Under the pieces are notes generated by a model. The model searched no databases and had not been told where the DNA came from. It saw nothing but the letters and a program-made list of their open reading frames with translations. From Erysipelotrichaceae bacterium (GTDB lineage: Bacteria > Bacillota_I > Bacilli_A > Erysipelotrichales > Coprobacillaceae), in NCBI GenBank assembly GCA_018365815.1, contig JAGZJH010000003.1, positions 1 through 64,000 on the forward strand: DNA of 64,000 nt, given 5' to 3'. Of the stretch, positions 16,157 to 25,248 are shown piece after piece. Position 1 is the stretch's first letter. Every line of letters starts with the position of its first letter. The position numbers and the translations under genes were made by a program.

Positions 16157-17095
16157 ATGGAAACAAGAATTTACTTATTTACCGGTTTTTTAGACAGTGG
16201 AAAATCAACATTTATTAACGATACCATTACACAAACCGACTTTTGTAAAGATGAGCGTACATTATTACTTATTTTTGAAGAAGGAGAAATAGAGTATAAT
16301 CAAGAACTCATTGAATCATTTAATGTTGATTTAGTTTATTTAAAACCTCAAGATTGGCAAATAGAAAAGTTAAACGAATTAAAAAATAAATACCAACCTA
16401 CACAAGTGATTGTAGAGGTGAATGGAATGATGGACGTCACTGAGGTTGTAAATACCTCACTTCCAATGGATTGGACGATTGTTCAATCTGTTGTGACAAT
16501 TGATGCAAGTACATTTTCATTATATTTAAACAACCTACGTTCACTAGTATATAGTCAAGTTGTTAATAGTGAATTAGTCATTTTTAATCGAGTTGATGAA
16601 AATATGAAAAAATCATTTTTAAGAAACAACATTAAAGCCATTAATAACTATGCTCAAATTATTTATGAAAAAAGTGACGGAACGGTGAATACTTTTGAAG
16701 ATGAACCGTTGCCTTATGACATTAATGCCCCTATATTAGAAATTGAAGATTGCGATTTTGGTATATTTTGTTTAGATGCTTTAGAAAATGCAAAAACATA
16801 TGCTGGTAAAACTGTACGTTTAAAAGGTAAAATGATGGGGCTAGATGCGACTGTTGACAATGGATTTATTCTTGGACGACAAGCAATGGTATGTTGTGAA
16901 GAAGATACAAAACTTATTGGTATAATTTGTGAAAGTAAGTACACTTCACAACTTATTCAAGGGGAGTGGTTAATTGTTGAAGGGGTTATTTCCTTACTAT
17001 TCGATCCTAAATTAGATGTACCGATTTGTTTATTGCATGTTACAAAATTACAAGGGTGTTTACCTTTAAAACAAGAATATGTGACATTTGATTAG
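16157..17095 (+). CDS. Divergent COG0523-like GTPase without CxCC, with YcgQ-like tail
   Basis: 312 residues. Walker A GFLDSGKST starts near residue 10 and VEVNGMMDVTEVV resembles the second motif, so it is a paralogue of the preceding GTPase, but the CxCC metal site is absent (YLKPQDWQ occupies the region). The C-terminal 110 residues (KTVRLKGKMMGLDATVDNGF, GRQAMVCCEEDTKLIGIICE) resemble the TIGR03943/YcgQ C-terminal module, usually a separate membrane-linked protein encoded near COG0523 genes. Start ATG 16157 lies one base after the upstream stop, with GAAGGA about ten bases before it. Probably a partner in metal handling; the exact role is unknown. Confidence 0.75.
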   Translation: METRIYLFTGFLDSGKSTFINDTITQTDFCKDERTLLLIFEEGEIEYNQELIESFNVDLVYLKPQDWQIEKLNELKNKYQPTQVIVEVNGMMDVTEVVNTSLPMDWTIVQSVVTIDASTFSLYLNNLRSLVYSQVVNSELVIFNRVDENMKKSFLRNNIKAINNYAQIIYEKSDGTVNTFEDEPLPYDINAPILEIEDCDFGIFCLDALENAKTYAGKTVRLKGKMMGLDATVDNGFILGRQAMVCCEEDTKLIGIICESKYTSQLIQGEWLIVEGVISLLFDPKLDVPICLLHVTKLQGCLPLKQEYVTFD

Positions 17096-17197
17096 AAATT
17101 CTATTTAAGGATTTCTTTTTTATTGTGATAAACAATGACAAATGATAAAAAATAGATTAAAATAGGAAAAGTTAATACATAGAAAAAGAGGAAAATT

Positions 17198-17788
17198 ATG
17201 GCTAAATATTATGCAGTTAGAAAAGGGTATCAAACCGGAATTTTTAGTACATGGAAAGAATGTCAACAACAAGTAAATGGCTTTTCAGGAGCAGAGTATA
17301 AAAGTTTTACTTCTTTACAAGAAGCTAAGAATTTTATAAACCCTCAACCTTCAATTATTAATAATGAAAATGGATTAATCGCTTATGTTGATGGGAGTTA
17401 TCACTTAGCTCGTCATGAATATGGTTATGGTTGTGTGTTAATAGATCAAAACCAAATTATTCAAAAGTTAAAGGGTAAAGCAAGTGATGAAGATAATGTA
17501 TCAATGCGTAACGTAGCAGGTGAAATTTTAGGAAGTCAAGTGGCAATTCAATATGCCATCGACCACCACTATCCAGCAATTTATATTTATTATGATTATG
17601 AGGGTATTGAAAAATGGGCAACCGGGGTGTGGAAAGCGAATAAAAAAGGTACACAGGCGTATCAAAAATTCATTGAAAAAAGTAGAGAAAAAATTGAAAT
17701 AGCGTTTATTAAAGTATTAGCCCATAGCGGCGATGTTTATAATGAAATGGCAGATCAATTAGCAAAACAGGCGGTGGGAATTAAATGA
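17198..17788 (+). CDS. rnhA: Ribonuclease H1 with N-terminal hybrid-binding domain
   Basis: 196 residues. An N-terminal caulimovirus VI-type RNA/DNA-hybrid-binding domain (KYYAVRKGYQTGIFSTWKEC...YKSFTSLQEAKNFI) is followed by the RNase H fold: YVDGSYHLARHEYGYGCVLI (first Asp), NVAGEILGSQVAIQYAI (Glu), YYDYEGIEKWATG (Asp) and ADQLAKQAV (last Asp). It cleaves the RNA of RNA/DNA hybrids. Its last bases overlap rnmV (ATGA), so the two are translationally coupled. Confidence 0.92.
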   Translation: MAKYYAVRKGYQTGIFSTWKECQQQVNGFSGAEYKSFTSLQEAKNFINPQPSIINNENGLIAYVDGSYHLARHEYGYGCVLIDQNQIIQKLKGKASDEDNVSMRNVAGEILGSQVAIQYAIDHHYPAIYIYYDYEGIEKWATGVWKANKKGTQAYQKFIEKSREKIEIAFIKVLAHSGDVYNEMADQLAKQAVGIK

Positions 17789-18303
17789 AAATAAATGAAG
17801 TGATTATCGTTGAAGGAAAAAGTGATACCCAAGTATTAAAATCTTTTTTAGAAGTAGATACAATCGAAACGGGGGGATCAGCGATTAATGAAAAAACATT
17901 AGAATATATTAAAACCACAAGTTTAAATAGAGATATTATTGTCATGACTGATCCTGATTATCCGGGTATGCAGATTCGTAAAAAAATAAGTGAAGTCGTT
18001 CCTAATTGTAAACACGCTTTTGTAAATAAAAAAGATGCTATAAAACATCATAAGGTAGGGATTGCTGAAGCGAGTCGTGAAGCTATTTTAGAAGCGTTAG
18101 AAAATGTAGTGACATTTAAAGATAATCAAGAAAGCATTACATGGCAAGAGTTTATTGATTTAAATATTATTGGCAATAAAGCACGTCGATTAGAAGTCTA
18201 TCGTTTATTTCATTTAGGCTATGGGAATGTGAAAACTTTATTTAAACGTTTAAATTTAGTAGGCATTAGTGCAAATCAAATCAAAAAAGAATTGGGTGAA
18301 TAA
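17785..18303 (+). CDS. rnmV: Ribonuclease M5 (5S rRNA maturation)
   Basis: 172 residues with the Toprim catalytic core: EVIIVEGKSDTQVLKSF (Glu), then MTDPDYPGMQIRKKI (Asp-x-Asp), and GIAEASREAILEAL and LFKRLNLVGI of the family C-terminus. RNase M5 trims precursor 5S rRNA in Firmicutes. The gene overlaps rnhA by four bases and is followed by rsmA, as in Bacillus. Confidence 0.93.
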   Translation: MKINEVIIVEGKSDTQVLKSFLEVDTIETGGSAINEKTLEYIKTTSLNRDIIVMTDPDYPGMQIRKKISEVVPNCKHAFVNKKDAIKHHKVGIAEASREAILEALENVVTFKDNQESITWQEFIDLNIIGNKARRLEVYRLFHLGYGNVKTLFKRLNLVGISANQIKKELGE

Positions 18304-18304
18304 C

Positions 18305-19120
18305 ATGAAAGATATTGGAAAATTAAGCCATACTTTACAAATATTAGAAAAATTTAACCTCAATGCGAAAAAAAGTTTTGGACAAAATTTCTTAGTCGAT
18401 TTAAACACCATCGAACGCATAGCTTCTTTAGAAAATATCGATAAAGAAACTTGTGTGATTGAAATAGGTCCGGGGATTGGAAGTTTAACTGAATTTTTGT
18501 GTCGTCAAGCTAAAAGAGTGATTGCTTATGATATTGATGAGCGTTTAATTGAAGTATTAGATTATACATTACAAGATTATGATAATGTTGAAATACGTTT
18601 ACAAGATTTTTTAACAGTAGATGTGAACGAATTAATCAGCAGCATTAAAGAAAAAGTAGTCATTGTTTCTAATTTACCTTACTACATTACCACAGAGTTA
18701 TTAAGTAAAATTGTTTGTACAACGGGAATTCAAAGTTTTGTGGGAATGATGCAAAAGGAAGTCGCCGTTAAATTGACAAATGAAATTTCACCTTTAAGTC
18801 TAATGATGAACTATGTGGGGGACGTAAGTTATGGTTTTAATGTCTCTAATCAAGTGTTTATTCCTAAACCTCATGTAGATTCGGCTGTGATCTCCATTCG
18901 TTTTAAAGATGAGTTAGAATACGATCGTCAATTATTTTTTAAATTTATACAAGGGTGTTTTAAGCAAAGAAGAAAAACGATTTATAATAACTTAGGTTTG
19001 TTTTTAAACAACAAACAACAAGCAAAAGAAATATTAGAAACTAATGGAATTGATTTAAAAACAAGAGCGGAACAATTAAGTTTGTCACAATTTGTACAAA
19101 TGTTTAGTCAAATTAATTAA
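18305..19120 (+). CDS. rsmA: 16S rRNA dimethyladenosine transferase RsmA (KsgA)
   Basis: 271 residues. NAKKSFGQNFLVDLNTIERI, the SAM motif VIEIGPGIGSLTEFL, AYDIDERLIEVL and the catalytic motif SNLPYYITTELL (N-L-P-Y) identify KsgA. It dimethylates two adjacent adenines near the 3' end of 16S rRNA. ATG 18305 lies one base after the rnmV stop; a longer frame from 18269 overlaps rnmV and lacks the family start. Confidence 0.95.
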   Translation: MKDIGKLSHTLQILEKFNLNAKKSFGQNFLVDLNTIERIASLENIDKETCVIEIGPGIGSLTEFLCRQAKRVIAYDIDERLIEVLDYTLQDYDNVEIRLQDFLTVDVNELISSIKEKVVIVSNLPYYITTELLSKIVCTTGIQSFVGMMQKEVAVKLTNEISPLSLMMNYVGDVSYGFNVSNQVFIPKPHVDSAVISIRFKDELEYDRQLFFKFIQGCFKQRRKTIYNNLGLFLNNKQQAKEILETNGIDLKTRAEQLSLSQFVQMFSQIN

Positions 19121-19148
19121 ATTATCATAATTTAATTGAGGTGATTTG

Positions 19149-19904
19149 ATGAAAATTGGAGATTTAGTTGAACGTATTAAATACGGAAAAGACATTGTGT
19201 TCGAAATTTATGATATTCAAAATGATATTTATTATTTAAAAGGTGTAGAGGTGAGGTTAATTGCAGATAGTGAAGAAAGTGATTTAGAACTTGCGACAGA
19301 TATACGTACACCTTTTCATATTGATGAAAGCAAGTTATTAAGAAATGATAAAGTCATTAAAGGAAAAGTGCTTCATTTAGATGGTGATTTACGTTATTTA
19401 AAAATGTGTGAAGCCAAGTATAAAGATTTAGGATTAAGAAGTGTATGTGTGTCGATGAAAGAAAGTGAAATGAAAGATCAAGTTATTGAATTATTAGAAA
19501 AACATCGTCCACAAATTTTAGTGATTACTGGTCATGATTCAATGGATAGTAAAATGGATAGTGAAAATATAGATGCTTATTCCCATACTCGTGATTATAT
19601 GGAAGCCATCAAACAAGCTCGTTTATTTGAAAGTAATGCTGACGAGTTGGTGATTTTTGCGGGGGGGTGTCAATCTAATTATGAAATGTTAGTGGCTGCG
19701 GGGGCAAATTTTGCTTCATCACCTAAACGTAAAAATATTCATGCTTTAGATCCTGTTTATATTGCTTTTCAAATAGCAAATGAGAATGTAAAAAATTATG
19801 TTGATGTTGAAGTGATTATCAAAAACACTTATAATAAATCTGAGGGAATAGGAGGCGTTGATACACGAGGTGTTGCCCGTAATATTTATCCAAGAAAGGA
19901 GTAA
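19149..19904 (+). CDS. yabG: Sporulation-specific protease YabG
   Basis: 251 residues matching YabG in outline: MKIGDLVERIKYGKDIVFEI, KVLHLDGDLRYLKMCEAKYKDL, RPQILVITGHDSMDSK, FAGGCQSNYEMLVAAGANFASSP, and GIGGVDTRGVARN. In Bacillus YabG is a cysteine protease that processes spore-coat proteins. Its place between rsmA and ispE is the Bacillus order, supporting vertical inheritance from a spore-forming ancestor. GAGGTG at 19138-19143 fits ATG 19149 better than TTG 19146. Confidence 0.9.
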   Translation: MKIGDLVERIKYGKDIVFEIYDIQNDIYYLKGVEVRLIADSEESDLELATDIRTPFHIDESKLLRNDKVIKGKVLHLDGDLRYLKMCEAKYKDLGLRSVCVSMKESEMKDQVIELLEKHRPQILVITGHDSMDSKMDSENIDAYSHTRDYMEAIKQARLFESNADELVIFAGGCQSNYEMLVAAGANFASSPKRKNIHALDPVYIAFQIANENVKNYVDVEVIIKNTYNKSEGIGGVDTRGVARNIYPRKE

Positions 19905-19909
19905 CTAAA

Positions 19910-20755
19910 TTGAAAATTAAAGCCCATGCAAAGATTAATTTAGGATTAGATGTTGTTAGAAAAAGAGAAGATGGTTATCATGAGTTGGAAATGATTATGA
20001 CTCCTATTTCATTACATGATTTAATTTATATTGATAAAATAGATGAGGGAATTGAAATTACCAGTAATAGTTATATCATGCCTCTTGATGAACGTAATAT
20101 TATGTATAAAGTTGCCAAATTAATGTTTGATACGTATCATATTCAAGGTGGTGTTAAAATTCATGTTTATAAGCATATTCCTACTCAAGCAGGAATGGCA
20201 GGGGGAAGTGCTGATGGAGCAGCGGTGATGCGTGCAATTAACGTACTTTATCATCTTAATTTAGATTTAGAAACTCTTTCAACACTTGCTAAACAAATAG
20301 GAGCAGATATTCCGTTTTGTATTTATGAACAAACTGCTTTTGTTTCCGGAATCGGTGAAAAACTTGACTTTTTTGACCATCATTTAGATGCGAAAATCTT
20401 ATTAGTCAAACCACGCAAAGGCGTTTCGACTAAACGTTCTTTTAGTGAGTTAAAAATTGATCAAGAAATACACCCAAATTGTTTAAAAATGAAAGACGCA
20501 TTAGTTAATAATAATTATGAAGAAATGATTAAGCATATGGGAAATACTTTAGAAGGGGTTTCAATGGAAATTGTACCAGATATTAAAGTTATTAAAGAAA
20601 AAATGCTTGAAATGGGATTTGATTGCGCTTTAATGTCTGGGAGTGGATCAACAGTTTTTGGATTAACACATGATGACGAATTACTAGAAAATGCAATGCA
20701 ATATTTTAGAAAACAGAAAATCTTTGCTCAAAAAGCAACTTTTTTATCAAAATAA
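19910..20755 (+). CDS. ispE: 4-diphosphocytidyl-2-C-methyl-D-erythritol kinase
   Basis: 281 residues of the GHMP kinase fold: AHAKINLGLDVVRKREDGYH at the N-terminus, the ATP loop PTQAGMAGGSADGAAVMRA, and the C-terminal ALMSGSGSTVFGL. IspE catalyses the fourth step of the methylerythritol phosphate isoprenoid pathway. The start is TTG 19910 behind AAGGAG, five bases after yabG, so the two are probably co-transcribed. Confidence 0.94.
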   Translation: MKIKAHAKINLGLDVVRKREDGYHELEMIMTPISLHDLIYIDKIDEGIEITSNSYIMPLDERNIMYKVAKLMFDTYHIQGGVKIHVYKHIPTQAGMAGGSADGAAVMRAINVLYHLNLDLETLSTLAKQIGADIPFCIYEQTAFVSGIGEKLDFFDHHLDAKILLVKPRKGVSTKRSFSELKIDQEIHPNCLKMKDALVNNNYEEMIKHMGNTLEGVSMEIVPDIKVIKEKMLEMGFDCALMSGSGSTVFGLTHDDELLENAMQYFRKQKIFAQKATFLSK

Positions 20756-20756
20756 G

Positions 20757-20781
20757 AGAGTATTATTAGAATACTCTTTTA
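20757..20781 (+). terminator. Terminator after ispE
   Basis: AGAGTATT (20757-20764) pairs with AATACTCT (20770-20777) and is followed by TTTT, separating ispE from glmU. Confidence 0.75.
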
Positions 20782-20830
20782 ATTTTATGTAAATTTTGTT
20801 AAAATAATGTCGAACAAAAGGGGTGAAATA

Positions 20831-22210
20831 ATGAATATTTATGCGGTTGTATTAGCTGCCGGTAAAGGAACTCGTATGAAATCAAGTTTACCGAAAGTGG
20901 CTCACGAAGTATTATATAAACCAATGATTTCACATATCACTGATGTTTTAAAAACAATTGATGTTAAAGAGACGATTGTAGTTGTCGGACATCAGGCAGA
21001 AGTGGTTAAAGCTATTTTAAAAGATGAAGTAACTTTTGTAATGCAAGAGGTTCAATTAGGAACCGGTCATGCGATTAAACAAGCAAAAGATATTTTAGCA
21101 GATAAAGAAGGTATTACTTTAGTATTAAATGGGGATGCACCTTTAATTACTAAAAAAACAATTGAAGAATTAATTGAAACACACATGACACAACAAAATA
21201 AAACGACAATTGTAAGTGCAAATTGTGATGTATCTAAAGCCTTTGGACGATTGGTAAGAGATGAGTTAGGTAATGTTGAAAAGATTGTGGAATTTAAAGA
21301 TGCGACTGACTTACAAAAGGCTATTACAGAAATGAATACCGGTATCTATTGTTTTGATAATATTGAATTATTCAAAGCATTAGATCAGGTGACTAATGAT
21401 AATGCACAAAATGAATATTATATTACAGACGTAGTTAAAATTATGAACGAAACGGGATTAAAAGTCGGAAGTTATGTCATTGATGATTTTGATGAAGTCG
21501 GGGGAATTAATGATCGCAATGATTTAGCGAATGCGACAACAAAATTACGTGAACGTATTAATCGTGAACATTTATTAAATGGTGTGACTTTAATCGATCC
21601 AAATACAACTTATATCGCTCGCGATGTGATTATCGGTGAAGATACAATCATCGAACCGGGTTGTATTTTAAAAGGTAACACAGTGATTGGTAGCCATTGT
21701 CATATTGGACCATACTGCGAATTTGATAATGTAGTTGTTAAAGACAATGTTGAAATTAAATTTTCAGTGTTAAGCGATTCAATTATCGAAAATGGAGTAG
21801 ACATTGGACCTTATGCAAGACTTAGAAAAGATTGTCATATTTTAGAAAATGTGCATATGGGTAACTTTGTAGAAATGAAAAATACAACTTTTGGTAAAGG
21901 AAGTAAATGTGCGCATTTAAGTTATATTGGTGATGCCACAGTTGGAGAAAATGTAAATATTGGTTGTGGTACAATTACAAGTAATTATGATGGTAAGAAT
22001 AAATTTAAAACAATTATTAAAGATAATGTTTTTGTAGGTTGTAATTCAAATTTAGTTGCACCGGTTACTATTGAAGATAATGCTTATATCGGTGCTGGTT
22101 CAACGATTACACAAAATGTAAACGAAGAAGATTTTGCAATTGCTAGAGCACGTCAAGTCAATAAAACCGGATATGCTAAAGTGTTAAAAGAAAAAAGAGA
22201 AAGAAAATAA
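20831..22210 (+). CDS. glmU: Bifunctional GlcNAc-1-P uridyltransferase / GlcN-1-P acetyltransferase
   Basis: 459 residues. The nucleotidyltransferase half starts VVLAAGKGTRMKSSLPKVAHEV and carries GTGHAIKQA and LVLNGDAPLI; the C-terminal left-handed beta-helix has many hexapeptide repeats (IGPYCEFDNVVVKDN, GTITSNYDGKNKFKT, AYIGAGSTI). GlmU makes UDP-GlcNAc for cell-wall synthesis. ATG 20831 follows GGGGTGA. prs follows 11 bases downstream, as in Bacillus. Confidence 0.96.
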   Translation: MNIYAVVLAAGKGTRMKSSLPKVAHEVLYKPMISHITDVLKTIDVKETIVVVGHQAEVVKAILKDEVTFVMQEVQLGTGHAIKQAKDILADKEGITLVLNGDAPLITKKTIEELIETHMTQQNKTTIVSANCDVSKAFGRLVRDELGNVEKIVEFKDATDLQKAITEMNTGIYCFDNIELFKALDQVTNDNAQNEYYITDVVKIMNETGLKVGSYVIDDFDEVGGINDRNDLANATTKLRERINREHLLNGVTLIDPNTTYIARDVIIGEDTIIEPGCILKGNTVIGSHCHIGPYCEFDNVVVKDNVEIKFSVLSDSIIENGVDIGPYARLRKDCHILENVHMGNFVEMKNTTFGKGSKCAHLSYIGDATVGENVNIGCGTITSNYDGKNKFKTIIKDNVFVGCNSNLVAPVTIEDNAYIGAGSTITQNVNEEDFAIARARQVNKTGYAKVLKEKRERK

Positions 22211-22221
22211 GGGGAAGAAAC

Positions 22222-23181
22222 ATGAATAACAAAACAACAGTCATTGCACTTTCATCAAGTCAAAAATTAGCAAAACAAATTGCTGCATTATTAGGAACTG
22301 AACTTTGTCCTGCCAATGTTCATCACTTTGCTGATGGCGAAATTTTAGTGAGTTTAGAAGAATCTGTTCGTGGTAAACACGTTTATGTTGTTCAATCAAC
22401 ATCTGCTCCAGTAACAGAAAATTTAATGGAGTTATTAATTTGTGTTGACGCTTTAAAACGTTCGTCTGCTACAGAAATTACAGCGGTTATTCCTTATTTT
22501 GGATATGCTAGACAAGATCGTAAAGCAAAAGCCAGACAACCAATTACAGCTAAATTAGTTGCGGATTTATTACAAACAACTGGAGTGGATCGTGTAGTTA
22601 CTGTCGATTTACATGCGGCACAAATTCAAGGATTCTTTGATATTCCAGTTGATGATATGACAGGATTACCTTTATTAAGTAATTATTTTAAAGCAAAAAA
22701 TATTGAAAACTTAACAGTCGTTTCACCAGATCATGGTGGAGCAAACCGTGCTAGAAAATTAGCCAATGCTTTAGATGTTCCTTTAGCGATTATTGATAAA
22801 AGAAGACCAAAGCCAAATGTTGCGGAAGTGACTGGAATTATCGGTGATGTTGAAGGTAGAAATTGTATTATGGTAGATGATATGATTGATACTGGTGGAA
22901 CAATTGCTGCGGGTGCTAAAGCCCTTAAAGATAAAGGGGCGAAAGATGTTTATATTGCTTGTACACATGCAGTATTTTCAGGACCTGCCCCTGAAAGATT
23001 ACAAAATTCAGTGGCTAAAGAAGTTGTTGTTACAGATACTATTGAATTAAATGAAAAAAAACATTTTGATAAATTAGTAACTGTTTCAATTGCTGATTTA
23101 TTAGCAAGTACAATTTATAATATTGAAAATGCTAAACCTGTCAGTGAAGTATTTGAAAAATACGATTTCATGGATTTTTAA
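22222..23181 (+). CDS. prs: Ribose-phosphate pyrophosphokinase
   Basis: 319 residues. Conserved blocks: FADGEILVSLEESVRGKHVYVVQST, YARQDRKAKARQPITAKLVADLL, VDLHAAQIQGFF, and the PRPP-binding loop MVDDMIDTGGTIAAGA. It makes PRPP from ribose 5-phosphate and ATP for nucleotide, His and Trp synthesis. GGGGAAG precedes the ATG. Probably in one unit with glmU. Confidence 0.96.
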   Translation: MNNKTTVIALSSSQKLAKQIAALLGTELCPANVHHFADGEILVSLEESVRGKHVYVVQSTSAPVTENLMELLICVDALKRSSATEITAVIPYFGYARQDRKAKARQPITAKLVADLLQTTGVDRVVTVDLHAAQIQGFFDIPVDDMTGLPLLSNYFKAKNIENLTVVSPDHGGANRARKLANALDVPLAIIDKRRPKPNVAEVTGIIGDVEGRNCIMVDDMIDTGGTIAAGAKALKDKGAKDVYIACTHAVFSGPAPERLQNSVAKEVVVTDTIELNEKKHFDKLVTVSIADLLASTIYNIENAKPVSEVFEKYDFMDF

Positions 23182-23203
23182 TTGTTTTAGATATACTTTT
23201 GTA

Positions 23204-23258
23204 ATACATACCATGTCTAATTGACATGGTATGTATTAGTGGGTATGTCTTTTTTTTA
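23204..23258 (+). terminator. Strong hairpin and T-run after prs
   Basis: ATACATACCATGTC (23204-23217) pairs perfectly with GACATGGTATGTAT (23223-23236), 14 pairs. The T-run starts only at about 23250, after GTATGTC, which could itself pair with the GACAT strand, so alternative folds are possible. Probably a terminator. Confidence 0.65.
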
Positions 23259-23317
23259 TTTATTTTTAAACACAATGATAAAAGAAATGTTATAATTAAT
23301 ACAAGGAGGGATTAATT

Positions 23318-23587
23318 ATGCCAATATTAGATGAAATTACATATAAAGCTGCAAAACTTACAGAAAAAACATTAGACAAATCTCAAGAACTTGCTCAAAA
23401 TGCTAAAATTAAGATTAGTATTGCAAGTAAACAAGGTGATCTTAATGAGTTATTAGTGAAATTAGGAGAATATTATTATAATTCACTAAGTGATCTAGAA
23501 AATTTAGATGAAGAAGTTAAACCATTAGTTGGAGAAATTCAAACGATAAAAGAAGCTATTGATAAATTAAATGAACAAATGAAATAA
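23318..23587 (+). CDS. Small helical (coiled-coil) protein, unknown function
   Basis: 89 residues with no signal peptide or membrane segment and almost entirely predicted helix: ILDEITYKAAKLTEKTLDKS, then GDLNELLVKLGEYYYNSL, then VGEIQTIKEAIDKLNEQMK. Lys/Glu-rich heptads suggest a coiled coil. An AAGGAGG site precedes ATG 23318 and a TATAAT is at 23291-23296. Small proteins of this type are common in Firmicutes without assigned function. It may be transcribed with the oxidoreductase gene 18 bases downstream. Confidence 0.7.
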   Translation: MPILDEITYKAAKLTEKTLDKSQELAQNAKIKISIASKQGDLNELLVKLGEYYYNSLSDLENLDEEVKPLVGEIQTIKEAIDKLNEQMK

Positions 23588-23605
23588 TGATAAGAGGTGA
23601 GAAAT

Positions 23606-24565
23606 ATGAACTGGGGGATTATAGGATTTGGACGAATTGCTCGTAAATTTGTTGAAAGCAGTCGTTATTTAAAAGATCACAAAATTGTAGCGATTGGTTC
23701 TAAGTCTTTATCAAAAGATGATCCACTTTTTATTGAAAATTCACAGGTTAAAATCTATCAAGATTATAATGAACTTTTAGAAGATGAAAATATAGATGCT
23801 GTATATATTGCATTACCTCATAAGTTTCATTATGAATGGGTGATTAAAGCATTAAATCACCATAAAGCCGTATTATGTGAAAAACCTGCTGTATTAAGTA
23901 AAAATGAAATGCTCGCAATCAAAGAAGCGGCTTTAAAAAATCAAACTTTCTTTTTAGAAGCATTAAAAACAAAAATGAATGTTGGTTTATTTCATTTGAA
24001 AAAAGATTTACCTCTTATTGGAAACATCAAATCAGTAGAAGCTAATTTTTGTTCTAATTGCTTATCACTTAGAGGAACAGATATTTTTTTGTATGATCCT
24101 AAACAAGGTGGGGCTTTAAATGATGTGGGTACTTATTTGTTAGGGTTTGTATTATCCATCATACACTCACCAATTAAAATGATAAGCGCAACTTCAAAAA
24201 TGTATGGTGAATTTGATGAACATTTTAATGCTCAATTGTTTTTTGAAAACGGTGCAATTGCAAATATAGAAGGAGCAATTGATGAAAATAAAGAACGTTA
24301 TGCTAAAATCATTGGTGAACAAGGTGAGATTTATATTCCAATGTTTAATAGAATGAGTGAATATACAGTCTCATTAAATAATGGTAAAGTATTTACTTGC
24401 GAATATCCGATTTATGGGACAGATATGACTTATCAAATTCAAGAGTTATATGATTGTGTGAAACAAAATAAAATTGAAAGTGATCTACATTCATTAGATG
24501 AAACAATTGAAATTATCGAAATTGTTGAAAAAATAAGAAATAGGTTAAAAGAAGTTCAAGAGTAA
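23606..24565 (+). CDS. Gfo/Idh/MocA-family oxidoreductase
   Basis: 319 residues. The Rossmann start NWGIIGFGRIARKFVES is followed by AVYIALPHKFHYEWVIKALNHHKAVLCEKPA, the EKP motif diagnostic of the family, and GGALNDVGTYLLGF. These NAD(P)-dependent enzymes act on sugars, inositols or related compounds; the substrate is unknown. ATG 23606 fits the AGAGGTG site; the GTG at 23597 overlaps it. Confidence 0.88.
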   Translation: MNWGIIGFGRIARKFVESSRYLKDHKIVAIGSKSLSKDDPLFIENSQVKIYQDYNELLEDENIDAVYIALPHKFHYEWVIKALNHHKAVLCEKPAVLSKNEMLAIKEAALKNQTFFLEALKTKMNVGLFHLKKDLPLIGNIKSVEANFCSNCLSLRGTDIFLYDPKQGGALNDVGTYLLGFVLSIIHSPIKMISATSKMYGEFDEHFNAQLFFENGAIANIEGAIDENKERYAKIIGEQGEIYIPMFNRMSEYTVSLNNGKVFTCEYPIYGTDMTYQIQELYDCVKQNKIESDLHSLDETIEIIEIVEKIRNRLKEVQE

Positions 24566-24576
24566 GGGGGGAGTTT

Positions 24577-25248
24577 ATGGCTAAAAACATGCCTGTAATT
24601 CGTTCAATTTTAAGACAACATTTAGTTGAAATGCCATCTGTAATTTATGAAGCCAGTGGAATAGTAATTAATGGGAAGCGTATAAAATCGTTATTGTTTT
24701 CAACTGATGTGGCGATTATTTCTAATTCCAATGCTGATGCAATTATTGCCGTTTATCCTTTTACCCCAACATTACAAATTACTAAAGTGATTATTAATGT
24801 TTCTCAACGACCGGTTTTAGCAGGAGTTGGAGGGGGAACAACATCTGGTCCTCGCGTTAAAGAAATTGCTTTAGATGCAGAATTACATGGAGCAATTGGC
24901 GTTGTTGTCAATGCACCTACTAAAACAGAATTTGTTCAGGAATTAAAGTCTCATATTGATGTTCCTATTATATTAACGATTGTCTCCTTAGATGAAAATT
25001 TAGAGGAAAGAATGTTACATAGTGGGGCAAGTATTGTTAATGTTTCTGGTGGAAAAAAGACTGTTGAAATTGTCAAAGCTCTGCGTAAAATAGATCCGGA
25101 TTTCCCAATAATAGCAACTGGTGGACCGACAGAAGAAACAATCAGAGAAGTTATTTTAGCCGGAGCTAATGCGGTCACTTATACACCACCTACAAATGGT
25201 GAAATTTTTAGAGAAATGATGGAGCGTTATCGAGATGCATGTAAATAA
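24577..25248 (+). CDS. TIM-barrel phosphate-binding-type protein, unknown function
   Basis: 223 residues. Repeating strand/loop motifs NSNADAIIAVYPFTP, PVLAGVGGGTTSGPR, GAIGVVVNAPTK, ASIVNVSGGKKTVEIVKAL, FPIIATGGPTEETIREVILAGANAVTYTP suggest a TIM barrel of the thiamine-phosphate-synthase-like type with a GG phosphate site. Close relatives in lactobacilli are labelled only hydrolase. GGGGGGAG precedes the ATG. Its 3' end overlaps the next gene by 14 bases, so they are coupled. Confidence 0.7.
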   Translation: MAKNMPVIRSILRQHLVEMPSVIYEASGIVINGKRIKSLLFSTDVAIISNSNADAIIAVYPFTPTLQITKVIINVSQRPVLAGVGGGTTSGPRVKEIALDAELHGAIGVVVNAPTKTEFVQELKSHIDVPIILTIVSLDENLEERMLHSGASIVNVSGGKKTVEIVKALRKIDPDFPIIATGGPTEETIREVILAGANAVTYTPPTNGEIFREMMERYRDACK

